From positions 107,260 to 171,259 of the forward strand of contig CALWKE010000003.1 in the NCBI GenBank assembly GCA_944381185.1: a stretch of 64,000 nucleotides of DNA. Reading direction: 5' to 3'. The DNA comes from an uncultured Clostridia bacterium (GTDB lineage: Bacteria > Bacillota > Clostridia > Christensenellales > UBA1242). Positions 47,169-55,601 of this stretch are shown piece after piece. Under the pieces are notes generated by a model. That model was not told the DNA's origin and made no database searches. It saw only the letters and a program-made list of their open reading frames with translations. The first letter of the stretch is position 1, and every line of letters starts with the position of its first letter. A program made the position numbers and the translations under genes.

Positions 47169-47939
47169 TTAGTTTACACTTTGTTTAATTTCTTTAAGCG
47201 CATCTTTTTCAAGCCGTGACACTTGCGCTTGACTTATTCCGATTGTATCAGATATTTCCATTTGTGTTTTTCCTACAAAATATCTTAAAAAAAGAATTTG
47301 TTGTTCACGCTTTCCAAGAGATTTTAAGGCTTGTTTTAAAGCGGTTTTTTCAATTATTTTATCATCAGTTGAATTATCTTTAATTTGGTCCATAATAAGC
47401 ATTGAATCGCCATTATCATGAAACACTGTGTCATAGAGTGAAAGGGGTTCACTTATGGCATTTAAGGCCTCAACAATCTGCCTTTCGGGAATATTTGTTT
47501 CTTTAGAAATCTCTTCAATACTTGCTTCTTTATTTGTTGTTTTTAAAATTTTTTCCTTTGCTTGCATGGCTTTGTATGCGATATCACGAATACTTCTTGT
47601 AACTCTCATAGAACTTGAATCTCGCAAAAATTTTCTAATTTCACCAATAATCATCGGAACGGCGTAGGTTGAAAATTTAACACCAACTGAAAGGTCAAAA
47701 TTGTCAATTGACTTAATAAGACCAATCACACCAACTTGAAAAATATCGTCTGCATTGTTTTTATTTGCAGAAAATCTTTGAACGATTGAAAGAACAAGTC
47801 GCATGTTATAAATTATAAATGTTTCACGGGCAGACGTGTTTCCATTTTTTATTTCTTTCATAAGTGAATTTAGTTTTTCATTATTGCATTTTGGAAGAGT
47901 CGAGGTGTCAATTCCGCAAATCACAACTTTATTAGACAT
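47169..47939 (-). CDS. sigG: Sporulation sigma factor sigma-G
   Basis: A 256-residue sigma-70 family protein. The N-terminal signature (NKVVICGIDTSTLP) is typical of SigG rather than SigF. Regions 2 (DDIFQVGVIGLIKSIDNFD), 3 and 4 (QMEISDTIGISQAQVSRLEKDA) are complete. It drives late forespore transcription. AAAGGAGT precedes the ATG. In B. subtilis and most clostridia sigG lies behind sigE on the same strand; here it is convergent, which implies a local inversion. Upstream on its strand, a GAATA element resembles a sigma-F/G -35, but no clear matching -10 was found. Confidence 0.95.
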   Translation of the reverse strand: MSNKVVICGIDTSTLPKCNNEKLNSLMKEIKNGNTSARETFIIYNMRLVLSIVQRFSANKNNADDIFQVGVIGLIKSIDNFDLSVGVKFSTYAVPMIIGEIRKFLRDSSSMRVTRSIRDIAYKAMQAKEKILKTTNKEASIEEISKETNIPERQIVEALNAISEPLSLYDTVFHDNGDSMLIMDQIKDNSTDDKIIEKTALKQALKSLGKREQQILFLRYFVGKTQMEISDTIGISQAQVSRLEKDALKEIKQSVN

Positions 47940-48026
47940 AGTTACTCCTTTAAAGTTATTTTTTGCTTAAATATATTTTTTATTCAATGGTGTGTTAGAC
48001 TGTCAAATTTTGGAATATAATTAAAT

Positions 48027-48443
48027 ATGGAAATTACTTTTACGGACTTAAAACAAAGAGAAGTTATAAATGTTTTTGACGGTAAAAAGTTGGGGCGAAT
48101 AACAGACCTTGTTTTTGATATCGAAACGGGAAAGATTGAGGGAATTATTGTTCCGGGAGAAAAGAAAATTTTTAGAAAGACTGATGATATATTTATTCCA
48201 CTTGAAAAATTAAAGAGAATAGGTGATGATGTAATTTTGATTGGAATTGAAGTTAAAGAAACTTCATTTGGCTATAATTTTTATTCTGATAAAGCAAAAT
48301 TAGAGGCAGAAAATCAAATAATGAATTTTAATAACACAAAAAACATATATAAAAGTCAAAAATCAATATATAAAGGTCAAAGTCAGTCAAACAATGAATC
48401 ATATATAAGATTTCACAGGCTAGAAAAGAAAAAGTATAGATAA
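48027..48443 (+). CDS. YlmC/YmxH-family PRC-barrel protein
   Basis: A 138-residue protein with a PRC-barrel-like fold in residues 1-85 (DGKKLGRITDLVFDIETGKI, then a VPGEKK turn) and a Lys/Gln-rich tail. Genes of this family are sporulation-associated and sit next to sigG in many clostridia, which fits. The exact role is not known. TATAAT at 48016-48021 lies only five bases before the ATG, so the transcript may have almost no leader; only a weak GGA lies upstream. Confidence 0.85.
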   Translation: MEITFTDLKQREVINVFDGKKLGRITDLVFDIETGKIEGIIVPGEKKIFRKTDDIFIPLEKLKRIGDDVILIGIEVKETSFGYNFYSDKAKLEAENQIMNFNNTKNIYKSQKSIYKGQSQSNNESYIRFHRLEKKKYR

Positions 48444-48461
48444 TTGCAACATTAAAATAAC

Positions 48462-48490
48462 TTGCAAAAATAATAAAAATTGTGTATCAT
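48462..48490 (+). promoter_or_regulatory. Promoter of nrdR
   Basis: TTGCAA at 48462-48467 and TATCAT at 48485-48490 are 17 bp apart, 20 bp upstream of the ATG, with GAGGA as the ribosome binding site. Confidence 0.65.
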
Positions 48491-48510
48491 ATTGCTATGA
48501 GGAATTTGCT

Positions 48511-49053
48511 ATGAAATGTTTTTATTGTGGTTCAACAGAAAGCAAAGTTATTGATTCAAGAGTAAGTGAAGAACTTAATGCTATAAAACGCAGGCGTGAA
48601 TGTCTTGGTTGTGGCAGAAGATTTAACACTTATGAAACAATTGAAGTTACTCCCATAATGGTCATAAAGAGCAATGGAAACCGTGAGAGATTTTCAACAA
48701 GCAAGGTTAAAAATGGCATTGTAAAATCTTGTGAAAAACGACCTGTTTCTATGGCAGATATTGATAAACTTGTTTCAGAGATTGAAAAGAAAGTTTATAA
48801 CAGCATGGAAGAAGAAATTTCATCAAAGGTTATTGGTGAATATGTTATGGAAGGGCTTAAAAATCTTGATGAAGTTTCATATATAAGATTTGCATCAGTC
48901 TATAAAAAATTCAAAGATATAACAACATTTTTTGATTTTGTTAATGAATTTGAAAGTATGTTAAAACAAGGGCAAGAACCAAAGATGATTAAACAAAAAC
49001 TTGAAAGTTCTGATTCAAAGAAGAAAAAACAATCGAACAAAAAATCAAATTAA
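48511..49053 (+). CDS. nrdR: Ribonucleotide reductase regulator NrdR
   Basis: A 180-residue repressor of ribonucleotide reductase genes. The zinc ribbon uses Cys3, Cys6, Cys31 and Cys34, and an ATP-cone domain (about 46-136) senses ATP and dATP. A Lys/Ser-rich tail of about 30 residues extends beyond the usual length of about 150. No nrd genes lie in this window, so its targets are elsewhere. Confidence 0.97.
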   Translation: MKCFYCGSTESKVIDSRVSEELNAIKRRRECLGCGRRFNTYETIEVTPIMVIKSNGNRERFSTSKVKNGIVKSCEKRPVSMADIDKLVSEIEKKVYNSMEEEISSKVIGEYVMEGLKNLDEVSYIRFASVYKKFKDITTFFDFVNEFESMLKQGQEPKMIKQKLESSDSKKKKQSNKKSN

Positions 49054-49080
49054 AATAACTCAAATTTGAGTTATTTTTTT
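49052..49080 (+). terminator. Terminator after nrdR
   Basis: AAAATAACTCAAA and its perfect complement form a 13-bp palindrome ending in a T-run. Confidence 0.85.
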
Positions 49081-49104
49081 TACTATAAAAAAATAAAATT
49101 TAAT

Positions 49105-49344
49105 ATGAAGTGTTTAGCAGATTGCAAAAAAAATAAAATTTATAAAATTGTAAAGATTGAAAATTTAGATGAAAGTGTTTTTAATATGTTAAAAAACATT
49201 CTTATCATTCCGGGCGAAAAAATAGAAGTAACTAATAGTAATTTTTGCAAACAGTCAATTTTAGTCAAAGTTTCAAATGTTTCCTATGGAATAGATATAA
49301 AAATAGCAAAACAAATTTTTGTTGAAGAGGCTAATTATGAATAA
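49105..49344 (+). CDS. feoA: FeoA-like SH3-fold protein
   Basis: A 79-residue protein with the FeoA pattern: VKIENLDESV at the start, ILIIPGEKIEV in the middle and IDIKIAKQIFVE at the end. FeoA binds FeoB and aids ferrous iron uptake. The frame extends back to TTG 49066 inside the nrdR terminator, but ATG 49105 gives a normal FeoA length. No clear ribosome binding site precedes it. It overlaps feoB by eight bases, which supports the pairing. Confidence 0.8.
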   Translation: MKCLADCKKNKIYKIVKIENLDESVFNMLKNILIIPGEKIEVTNSNFCKQSILVKVSNVSYGIDIKIAKQIFVEEANYE

Positions 49345-51247
49345 CATAACGTTAGTAGGAAATCCGAACACAGGCAAAACAACACTTTTTAATTCTTTAA
49401 CAAACAGCAGAGAAAAGGCGAGCAACTGGCATGGAGTAACAGTAAAGGAGAAGGAAAAATTATATAAATATAAAAATGAAGAATTTAATGTTGTTGATTT
49501 ACCGGGAATGTATTCTCTAAATGGAAGGTCAAACGAAGAAAAAATTGCAGCAGAATATCTAAACAAACATAAAGAAGATTTGGTGGTCAATATCTGCGAT
49601 GCAAACAACTTAAAACGAAATTTAATTTTAACACTAGAATTATTAAAAAAAGGTTTAACAGTAATACTAGCGGTTAACATGGCAAATGAAACAAAGCTAT
49701 ATAATTATGAAAAGTTATCAAAAATTTTAAATATACGAATAGTTGAAATTGATGCAAGAAAAAATAAAAGTGTTAACACTTTAAAAGACGAAATTTATAA
49801 AATCTACCAAAACAAAAAACCGCAAAATACATTAAATTTAGTCAAAAATCAATTAAACTATGATGATTTATGCAAAATTTTAAATAGTATTAAAATAAAT
49901 AATGTAAATCCATATCTTAAAACTAATAAAATTGATAGAATATTGTTAAATAAATTTTTATTTATACCTATATTTTTGTGTATAACTTTTTTAATATTCT
50001 ATTTAACATTTGGACCATTTGGTGAGTTGTTTTTAAGTGTTTTTGAATGGTTTTTTAATAAAATATTTGAATTTTTGCGAAAAATAATTTTATGCTTAAA
50101 TATTTCAAATATAGTTCAAGATTTTTTAATAAATGGTGTTTTATTATCAATATTGACAGTTTTAAATTTCGTTCCACAAATAATACTTTTAATGTTTTTT
50201 GTAAATTTTCTTGAAGATATTGGTTATATGTCAAGAGTTGCGTTTATGTTTGATGGCTTATTAAAAAGGATTGGATTAACTGGTAAATCACTTTTTAGTT
50301 TAATGATGGGATTTGGTTGCACAACAACAGCTGTTTTAACCACTAGAAATCTTGAAAATAAAAATTTGAGAAAGCGTACTGTTTTGGTTTTACCTTTTAT
50401 AAGTTGTTCAGCTAAACTACCTGTATTTTTGGTTATTGCTTCTTTATTTTTTGATAGTTATAAATATTTATTTGTCTTTGCGCTCTATTTATTTTCAATA
50501 CTTATTTCAATAGTTATGTCTATTATTTACAATCATATAATCAAAAGCAAAGAAGAAAATTTTATTCTAGAGATGCCTAAATACAGACTTCCAAATCTAA
50601 AAAAAATATTTATTGATACATCTTCTGTTATTATAGAATTTTTGGTTAAAATTGGCACAACGATATTGTTTTTCAGTGTAATTTTATGGTTTTTGCAGAA
50701 TTTTTCGCCATCGTTCTCTTTTATTGGGTCTTCAAATTTTAGTGATTCTATTTTGTATTTTTTGTCAAATAAACTCTCATTTTTATTTGGATTTATTGGT
50801 CTTTCTGGTGCTGGTATTGTTGTTGCTATTCTTCTTGGAATTGTTGCAAAGGAAATGGTTGTGGTGGGACTTGCTATGATAAACGGGGTTTCTGGTTCAC
50901 TAGAGTTGCTTTCAACCTCACTAATTTTACCAACTTCAGTTTGTTATTTTACACCTATTTCATCTATTATCTTTTTAGTATTTATTCTTTTATATTCTCC
51001 ATGTATGTCTGCTTTGTCAATGATAAAAAATGAATTAGGAACAAAAATTGCTCTTTATGTTTTCTTCTCACAATTTGCTATTGCATTTTTAATTTGTTGG
51101 CTTTTATACCATTCACTAACTTCTATTAACTTTTTAATTTTTATGCTTGCATTTATTGTTCTTGATATTTTATTTTCATTTATGCTAAAATTTAGACATA
51201 AGAAAAAACATTGTTTGGGGAACTGTGATGCTTGTAAAAGAATTTAG
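49337..51247 (+). CDS. feoB: FeoB-type ferrous iron transporter, with altered G4 motif
   Basis: A 636-residue protein with an N-terminal G domain and a polytopic membrane domain. G1 is GNPNTGKT at 8-15, switch I has NWHGVT, and G3 is DLPGMYS. The G4 motif reads N114-M-A-N117 where Asp is expected at 117. The first gate reads GCTTTAVLTTR instead of the GCNVP form, and the second gate is SCSAKLPVF. The C-terminus has a CxxCxxC-like GNCDACK tail. It imports Fe(II) across the cytoplasmic membrane. GAAGAGG fixes ATG 49337 over TTG 49319. It overlaps the next gene by 20 bases. Confidence 0.92.
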   Translation: MNNITLVGNPNTGKTTLFNSLTNSREKASNWHGVTVKEKEKLYKYKNEEFNVVDLPGMYSLNGRSNEEKIAAEYLNKHKEDLVVNICDANNLKRNLILTLELLKKGLTVILAVNMANETKLYNYEKLSKILNIRIVEIDARKNKSVNTLKDEIYKIYQNKKPQNTLNLVKNQLNYDDLCKILNSIKINNVNPYLKTNKIDRILLNKFLFIPIFLCITFLIFYLTFGPFGELFLSVFEWFFNKIFEFLRKIILCLNISNIVQDFLINGVLLSILTVLNFVPQIILLMFFVNFLEDIGYMSRVAFMFDGLLKRIGLTGKSLFSLMMGFGCTTTAVLTTRNLENKNLRKRTVLVLPFISCSAKLPVFLVIASLFFDSYKYLFVFALYLFSILISIVMSIIYNHIIKSKEENFILEMPKYRLPNLKKIFIDTSSVIIEFLVKIGTTILFFSVILWFLQNFSPSFSFIGSSNFSDSILYFLSNKLSFLFGFIGLSGAGIVVAILLGIVAKEMVVVGLAMINGVSGSLELLSTSLILPTSVCYFTPISSIIFLVFILLYSPCMSALSMIKNELGTKIALYVFFSQFAIAFLICWLLYHSLTSINFLIFMLAFIVLDILFSFMLKFRHKKKHCLGNCDACKRI

Positions 51248-52094
51248 GGTAACAGAAGATATTAAATTATCTGTGGCAATAAAAAATTTTGAGTCGTCAT
51301 TAGATTATAATTCAATTCAAAAGATTATAAGAAATAAAGATGTTAAGGTTAATGACAAAAGGCAATCAAAAGATATAATACTACACTCGGGTGATGTTGT
51401 TAAATTTTACTTTAAAGAAGAAAGAAAGATTGTTGATATTGTCTATGAAGATGACAATATTTTGGTGGCAAGTAAACCAAAAGAACTTGAAACAATTTCA
51501 GATGAGGTAAGTGACTCACTTTTAACTAGGTTAGTTAATCAAACGGGGTTAAATCTTTATGCAGTTCACAGACTTGATAGAAACACAACGGGGCTAGTTG
51601 TTTTTGCAAAGAATTTAAAAACAAAAAATGAACTTGATTTAGTTTTTAAAAATAGAACGATTGAAAAATATTATTTAGCACTTGTTAATGGTCATTTTAA
51701 AGAAAAACAAAACACTCTTATTGCATATTTAAAAAAAGATAGCAAAAATTCGCTGGTTTATATTTCAAATGAAAAACTTGAGGGCTATGAAAAAATTGAA
51801 ACAAAATATAAAGTTCTTGAAGAATATGAAGATACTTCGCTAATAGAAGTTAAATTAGTTACTGGCAAAACCCATCAAATTCGAGCACACCTAGCACACA
51901 TTGGTCATTTTGTTATAGGTGACCAAAAATATGGTGATAGCAAAGTCAACCAAAAATTCAAAAAGAAATACCAGTGTTTAACCGCATATAAAATTAAATT
52001 TCATTTTGATAAGAATTCTGTTTTATCATATTTAAATAATAAAGAAATTGTTTTACCAAAAGAAAAATTAAAAATTTTGTCAAATAATAAATAA
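51228..52094 (+). CDS. RluA-family pseudouridine synthase
   Basis: A 288-residue protein with an S4-like N-terminal region and an RluA catalytic domain. The catalytic Asp117 is in HRLDRNTTG, and TGKTHQIRAH follows. It is a paralogue of the RluD-type enzyme at 22255, and its RNA target is unknown. GTG 51225 is possible, but ATG 51228 with GGGG at 51217-51220 is better spaced. It starts inside feoB, so translation is coupled. Confidence 0.88.
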   Translation: MLVKEFRVTEDIKLSVAIKNFESSLDYNSIQKIIRNKDVKVNDKRQSKDIILHSGDVVKFYFKEERKIVDIVYEDDNILVASKPKELETISDEVSDSLLTRLVNQTGLNLYAVHRLDRNTTGLVVFAKNLKTKNELDLVFKNRTIEKYYLALVNGHFKEKQNTLIAYLKKDSKNSLVYISNEKLEGYEKIETKYKVLEEYEDTSLIEVKLVTGKTHQIRAHLAHIGHFVIGDQKYGDSKVNQKFKKKYQCLTAYKIKFHFDKNSVLSYLNNKEIVLPKEKLKILSNNK

Positions 52095-52100
52095 ATTTGA

Positions 52101-52133
52101 AATCTCTTTTACATAATAATTGTAAAGGAGATT
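52101..52133 (+). promoter_or_regulatory. 13-bp hairpin that buries the ribosome binding site of the next gene
   Basis: Bases 52101-52113 pair with 52121-52133 (one G-U pair) around a 7-nt loop. The right arm contains the whole AAAGGAG Shine-Dalgarno (52124-52130) for ATG 52139. It can act as a terminator for the upstream gene, a translational switch, or both. Confidence 0.7.
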
Positions 52134-52138
52134 ATTTT

Positions 52139-52939
52139 ATGTCAGTAAGTTTGATAATTATTTCAGTTATAATTTTGCTAATCATGTTTGGTGCTGGGCA
52201 AAGAATATTAGATAGTTTAAGACTGAATGATAAAGAAGCCTTATTAATTTTAATATTAATTTGCATCGGCATAATCATTCCACCAATTTGGATTGGAAAA
52301 TATTTTTGTTTTTCAATCGGAGGATTTTTAATTCCATTTGGGCTTTCAATTTATTTATTGATTTCTTGTGGTTGGTCAAGAGATTTGCTTCGGGCTTTTA
52401 TTGGAACAATTGTTGTTGCAGGACTAATTTATGGTCTTGAATGGTTGCTTCCTGCAAACCCAGAAAATGTTATAATAGATAATATGTATGTATATGGAGT
52501 TGTTGCAGGTATTGTTGCATATGCACTTGGAAGAAGCAGAAGAAATGCGTTTATTTGTGCACTCTTTGGAATTACTCTTGCACAGCTTGTTCAATGGCTT
52601 ATTAATTTTGGAATGAACACTCCAGAAATTTTAGGACTTGGGGTTGGTGGTGCGTTTGGAACATATGTTGTTGCAATAATAATTTCAGTTGCTGTTAGTG
52701 AGTTTTTAGGAAGGTGTTTTGAGACGGCAAAACCAGATAAAGAAAAGAAAGAATTTAACTATGAAACACATACTTATGATTCCGAAAAAAATGGAAAATT
52801 AAAATCAAGTGTTTCAAAAAAAGATGAACGAGAAAAAGATTTAAAAGAAGTAAAAAACGCAAAAAATGCAAAAAATAGCCGAAAAAACATCAATATTTCT
52901 GCAAAACAAGCAAAATTTAATGAGGAGGTGCAGAAGTAA
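52139..52939 (+). CDS. DUF1614-like polytopic membrane protein
   Basis: A 266-residue protein with about seven membrane segments up to residue 210, then a charged Lys/Asn/Glu-rich cytoplasmic tail. It resembles the DUF1614 family (conserved GLIYGLEWLLP and GVGGAFGTYVV stretches), which is often found next to sporulation genes in clostridia. No enzymatic motif is visible. ATG 52139 follows AAAGGAG; a longer frame from 52097 is less likely. Its stop overlaps the spoIIP start (TAATG), so the two are probably cotranslated. Confidence 0.75.
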   Translation: MSVSLIIISVIILLIMFGAGQRILDSLRLNDKEALLILILICIGIIIPPIWIGKYFCFSIGGFLIPFGLSIYLLISCGWSRDLLRAFIGTIVVAGLIYGLEWLLPANPENVIIDNMYVYGVVAGIVAYALGRSRRNAFICALFGITLAQLVQWLINFGMNTPEILGLGVGGAFGTYVVAIIISVAVSEFLGRCFETAKPDKEKKEFNYETHTYDSEKNGKLKSSVSKKDEREKDLKEVKNAKNAKNSRKNINISAKQAKFNEEVQK

Positions 52940-54123
52940 TGAAACTTTTAAAAAATATTATTTCATTTTCATTAATTTTTTGTTTATTGTTTTTTGGCAT
53001 GGTTCAAACAAATCTAGCACACGCAGCAGATACTGCAAAAACTTATTACACTATCTATAAAGATTCTTCAAAAAAAGACGTTTTGTTTTTAAAAGGAGAA
53101 GATGTTTTAGAAGGAGATTATTATTTGTCACATGACAATAAACTTTATAAAATTGCATCTGTTGACGATAAACAAAAGACTGCTGTTGCTGAATATGTTA
53201 AAGATGAAGAACTTCCAATATATAATGTAAAGAGAAAAAAAGTTGAAGAAACTTCAGAAAAGGCATCGGCAGCAGTTAACAAAAAAGTTGGAGTTTATCA
53301 TACTCATAATGATGAATGTTATTTTACACCAGATGGTATTGATTCAATTTATGGCAAGGGTGGTATTCATGATGTTGGCAAAGAGTTCACAAAGCAACTT
53401 AACAGTCTTGGAATTCAGACAGTTTATAGAGAAGATTTGCATTTGCCACATAACTCTGGGGCATACACTCGAAGTCAAGTTACAGCCGTTGCAATTTTAA
53501 ATGAAAAGGTTGATGGACTTTTTGACCTTCATCGTGACTCAACCAAAAGAAGTGAATATTTAACTAAAGTTGATGGAATGCAGATGAGTTCAATTCGTAT
53601 GGTTGTTGGTGCTTCTAGCAAAAATTATGAAGAAAACAAAAAATTTGCTTACAGCATAAAGTCGTATGCCGATGCCGTTTATCCGGGACTAATTAAAGAT
53701 ATTTATATTGGAAAGGGTAACTATAACCAACAATTAACAACAAGGGCAATGCTTTTTGAAATGGGTTGTGAAAATATTGAAAAGTCACTTGTTTTAAAGT
53801 CTACGCCTTATCTTGCAAAGGTTGTTGATGCCGTTCTTTATGGCAGTGAAAATGCAAGCACTCAAACAATGAGTGATATTGAAACATCAAGTGTTGGTCA
53901 AAATGGTGAAAAGAAAGAGTCAGTTTTTACTGGTCTTGCAACAACATCTGCAAATGATAGTGGTGTTAATTCAAATCACACATTATATGTTGTTTTGGGC
54001 GTGTTAGGTGCAGTTGCTCTTACATTTACACTCGTTATGATTTTTTCTAAAAAGGCTAGATATAAAGTTGGAAGATTTTTTTCAGAACTTTTTGGCGGTT
54101 TATTTGGAAAGAAAAAGGTTTAA
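52939..54123 (+). CDS. spoIIP: SpoIIP, engulfment peptidoglycan hydrolase
   Basis: A 394-residue protein with a signal sequence (cleavage likely after AHA, about residue 29), an amidase/endopeptidase domain and a C-terminal membrane segment at about 350-371 followed by a basic tail. Zinc-site motifs are YHTHNDE (His121, His123, Glu126), DLHRD at 196-200 and LFEMG (Glu274). With SpoIID and SpoIIM it removes peptidoglycan during engulfment. The C-terminal membrane anchor in addition to a signal peptide is worth noting. Confidence 0.92.
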   Translation: MKLLKNIISFSLIFCLLFFGMVQTNLAHAADTAKTYYTIYKDSSKKDVLFLKGEDVLEGDYYLSHDNKLYKIASVDDKQKTAVAEYVKDEELPIYNVKRKKVEETSEKASAAVNKKVGVYHTHNDECYFTPDGIDSIYGKGGIHDVGKEFTKQLNSLGIQTVYREDLHLPHNSGAYTRSQVTAVAILNEKVDGLFDLHRDSTKRSEYLTKVDGMQMSSIRMVVGASSKNYEENKKFAYSIKSYADAVYPGLIKDIYIGKGNYNQQLTTRAMLFEMGCENIEKSLVLKSTPYLAKVVDAVLYGSENASTQTMSDIETSSVGQNGEKKESVFTGLATTSANDSGVNSNHTLYVVLGVLGAVALTFTLVMIFSKKARYKVGRFFSELFGGLFGKKKV

Positions 54124-54165
54124 CTAAAAAACAAAATATTTTGTTATAATTAGTCAAATTATGAA

Positions 54166-54200
54166 ATTAAAAAACAGAGAGAAATCTCTGTTTTTTAATT
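54166..54200 (+). terminator. Terminator after spoIIP
   Basis: ATTAAAAAACAGAGA pairs with TCTCTGTTTTTTAAT around a GAAA loop. Confidence 0.9.
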
Positions 54201-54217
54201 ACTCTGTATGTTTTGTC

Positions 54218-54246
54218 TTGCTAAAAATAATGTTTTCGGTTATAAT
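54218..54246 (+). promoter_or_regulatory. Vegetative promoter of der
   Basis: TTGCTA at 54218-54223 and TATAAT at 54241-54246 are 17 bp apart. The promoter lies inside the longest possible der frame, confirming the later start. Confidence 0.88.
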
Positions 54247-54264
54247 AACCATGTAGGAGAAGTT

Positions 54265-55590
54265 ATGAAAGAGCCATTAGTAGCAATTGTTGGCAGACCT
54301 AATGTTGGCAAAAGCACACTTTTTAATAGAATTGTTGGCAAGAGAATTTCTATCGTAAATGACGAACCGGGTGTCACAAGAGATAGAATTTTTTCTCATG
54401 CAGAGTGGCTTGATAATTCATTTACTTTAATTGACACAGGTGGTTTAGATTTTGAAAAAAATGATGAAATCACAATTAATATCGTAAGTCAAGCAAAACT
54501 TGCAATTGAAATGGCTGATGTTATTTTATTTGTTGTTGATGGCAAAGCGGGCATAACGGCAGAAGACCGAAATGTTGTAAGTGTTCTTCGAAAATCTAAA
54601 AAACAAATAATTTTAGTTGTGAATAAGATTGATAATTATGATGAAAATTTATCTTATGAATATTATGAGTTAGGGCTTGGCGAACCATTTTTGATTTCAT
54701 CTATTCATGGAAGTGGTGTTGGCGATTTGCTTGACAAGGTTGTTTCATGTTTTCCAAAAGAAATGTTAATGGTAAAAAAAGATGACGCAATAAAAATTGC
54801 AATAGTAGGAAAGCCAAATGCGGGCAAGTCAAGTTTAATTAACAGGCTTGTTGGTGAAAATAGAGTTATAGTTTCAAACATTGCAGGAACAACAAGAGAT
54901 GCAATAGATATTCCTTTCAAGTATAATGGCAAAAAATATATGCTTATTGATACTGCTGGAATGCGAAGAAAGAAAAAGATTGAAGATGAAACAGTTGAAA
55001 GATATTCTATTATACGCTCACTTGATGCAATACGAAATGCTGACATTGTTGTTTTGGTTATTGATTCAAGCACTGAAATTTCTGACCAAGATTTAAAGAT
55101 TGCAGGGTTTATTGATGAACAAAACAAGCCATCTGTTATTGTTTTGAATAAGTGGGATTTGATTGATAAAGACACAAACACAATGAATAAGTTTGAAAAA
55201 ACTTTAAAAAATGAACTTTCATTTATGTCTTATTTTAAATCGGTATACTTGTCAGCATTAACGGGCAAAAGAACAGAAAAACTTATGCAAGCCGTTGAAG
55301 AAGTTCTTGAAAATAATAACAGGCAAATTTCTGCTGGCAGTTTGAATGATGTTCTTCAAGATGCTTACACTGTTAATGCGCCAGCATTTAAAAATAATAA
55401 GCGTCTTAAAATTTTTTATGCAACGCAAAGTGGAACAAATCCGCCAACATTTGTTTTGTTTGTGAATGATATTAATTTAATGACAGATAATTATTTAAGA
55501 TATTTAGAAAATAATTTAAGAAAAGCATTTGATTTTACAGGAACTCCAATTCGCATAAAATTAAAGTGTAAAAAAGATTATGATTTATAA
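54265..55590 (+). CDS. der: Double-domain ribosome assembly GTPase Der (EngA)
   Basis: A 441-residue protein with two tandem G domains (G1 motifs GRPNVGKS at 10-17 and GKPNAGKS at 182-189; G4 motifs NKID and NKWD) and a C-terminal KH-like domain. It acts in late 50S subunit assembly. A frame from 54208 is open, but GGAG and the promoter position set ATG 54265. It heads the der-plsY group that leads to spoIVA. Confidence 0.97.
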   Translation: MKEPLVAIVGRPNVGKSTLFNRIVGKRISIVNDEPGVTRDRIFSHAEWLDNSFTLIDTGGLDFEKNDEITINIVSQAKLAIEMADVILFVVDGKAGITAEDRNVVSVLRKSKKQIILVVNKIDNYDENLSYEYYELGLGEPFLISSIHGSGVGDLLDKVVSCFPKEMLMVKKDDAIKIAIVGKPNAGKSSLINRLVGENRVIVSNIAGTTRDAIDIPFKYNGKKYMLIDTAGMRRKKKIEDETVERYSIIRSLDAIRNADIVVLVIDSSTEISDQDLKIAGFIDEQNKPSVIVLNKWDLIDKDTNTMNKFEKTLKNELSFMSYFKSVYLSALTGKRTEKLMQAVEEVLENNNRQISAGSLNDVLQDAYTVNAPAFKNNKRLKIFYATQSGTNPPTFVLFVNDINLMTDNYLRYLENNLRKAFDFTGTPIRIKLKCKKDYDL

Positions 55591-55601
55591 GGGGATATAA
55601 T

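Noticed and set aside
47940..48000. Sigma-F/sigma-G promoter upstream of sigG
   Set aside because: A GAATA element is present, but no -10 close to CATnnTA at the right spacing was found, so I did not annotate it.
49066..49104. FeoA extended to TTG 49066
   Set aside because: That start sits inside the nrdR terminator palindrome and gives a Tyr/Lys-rich extension that FeoA proteins lack.
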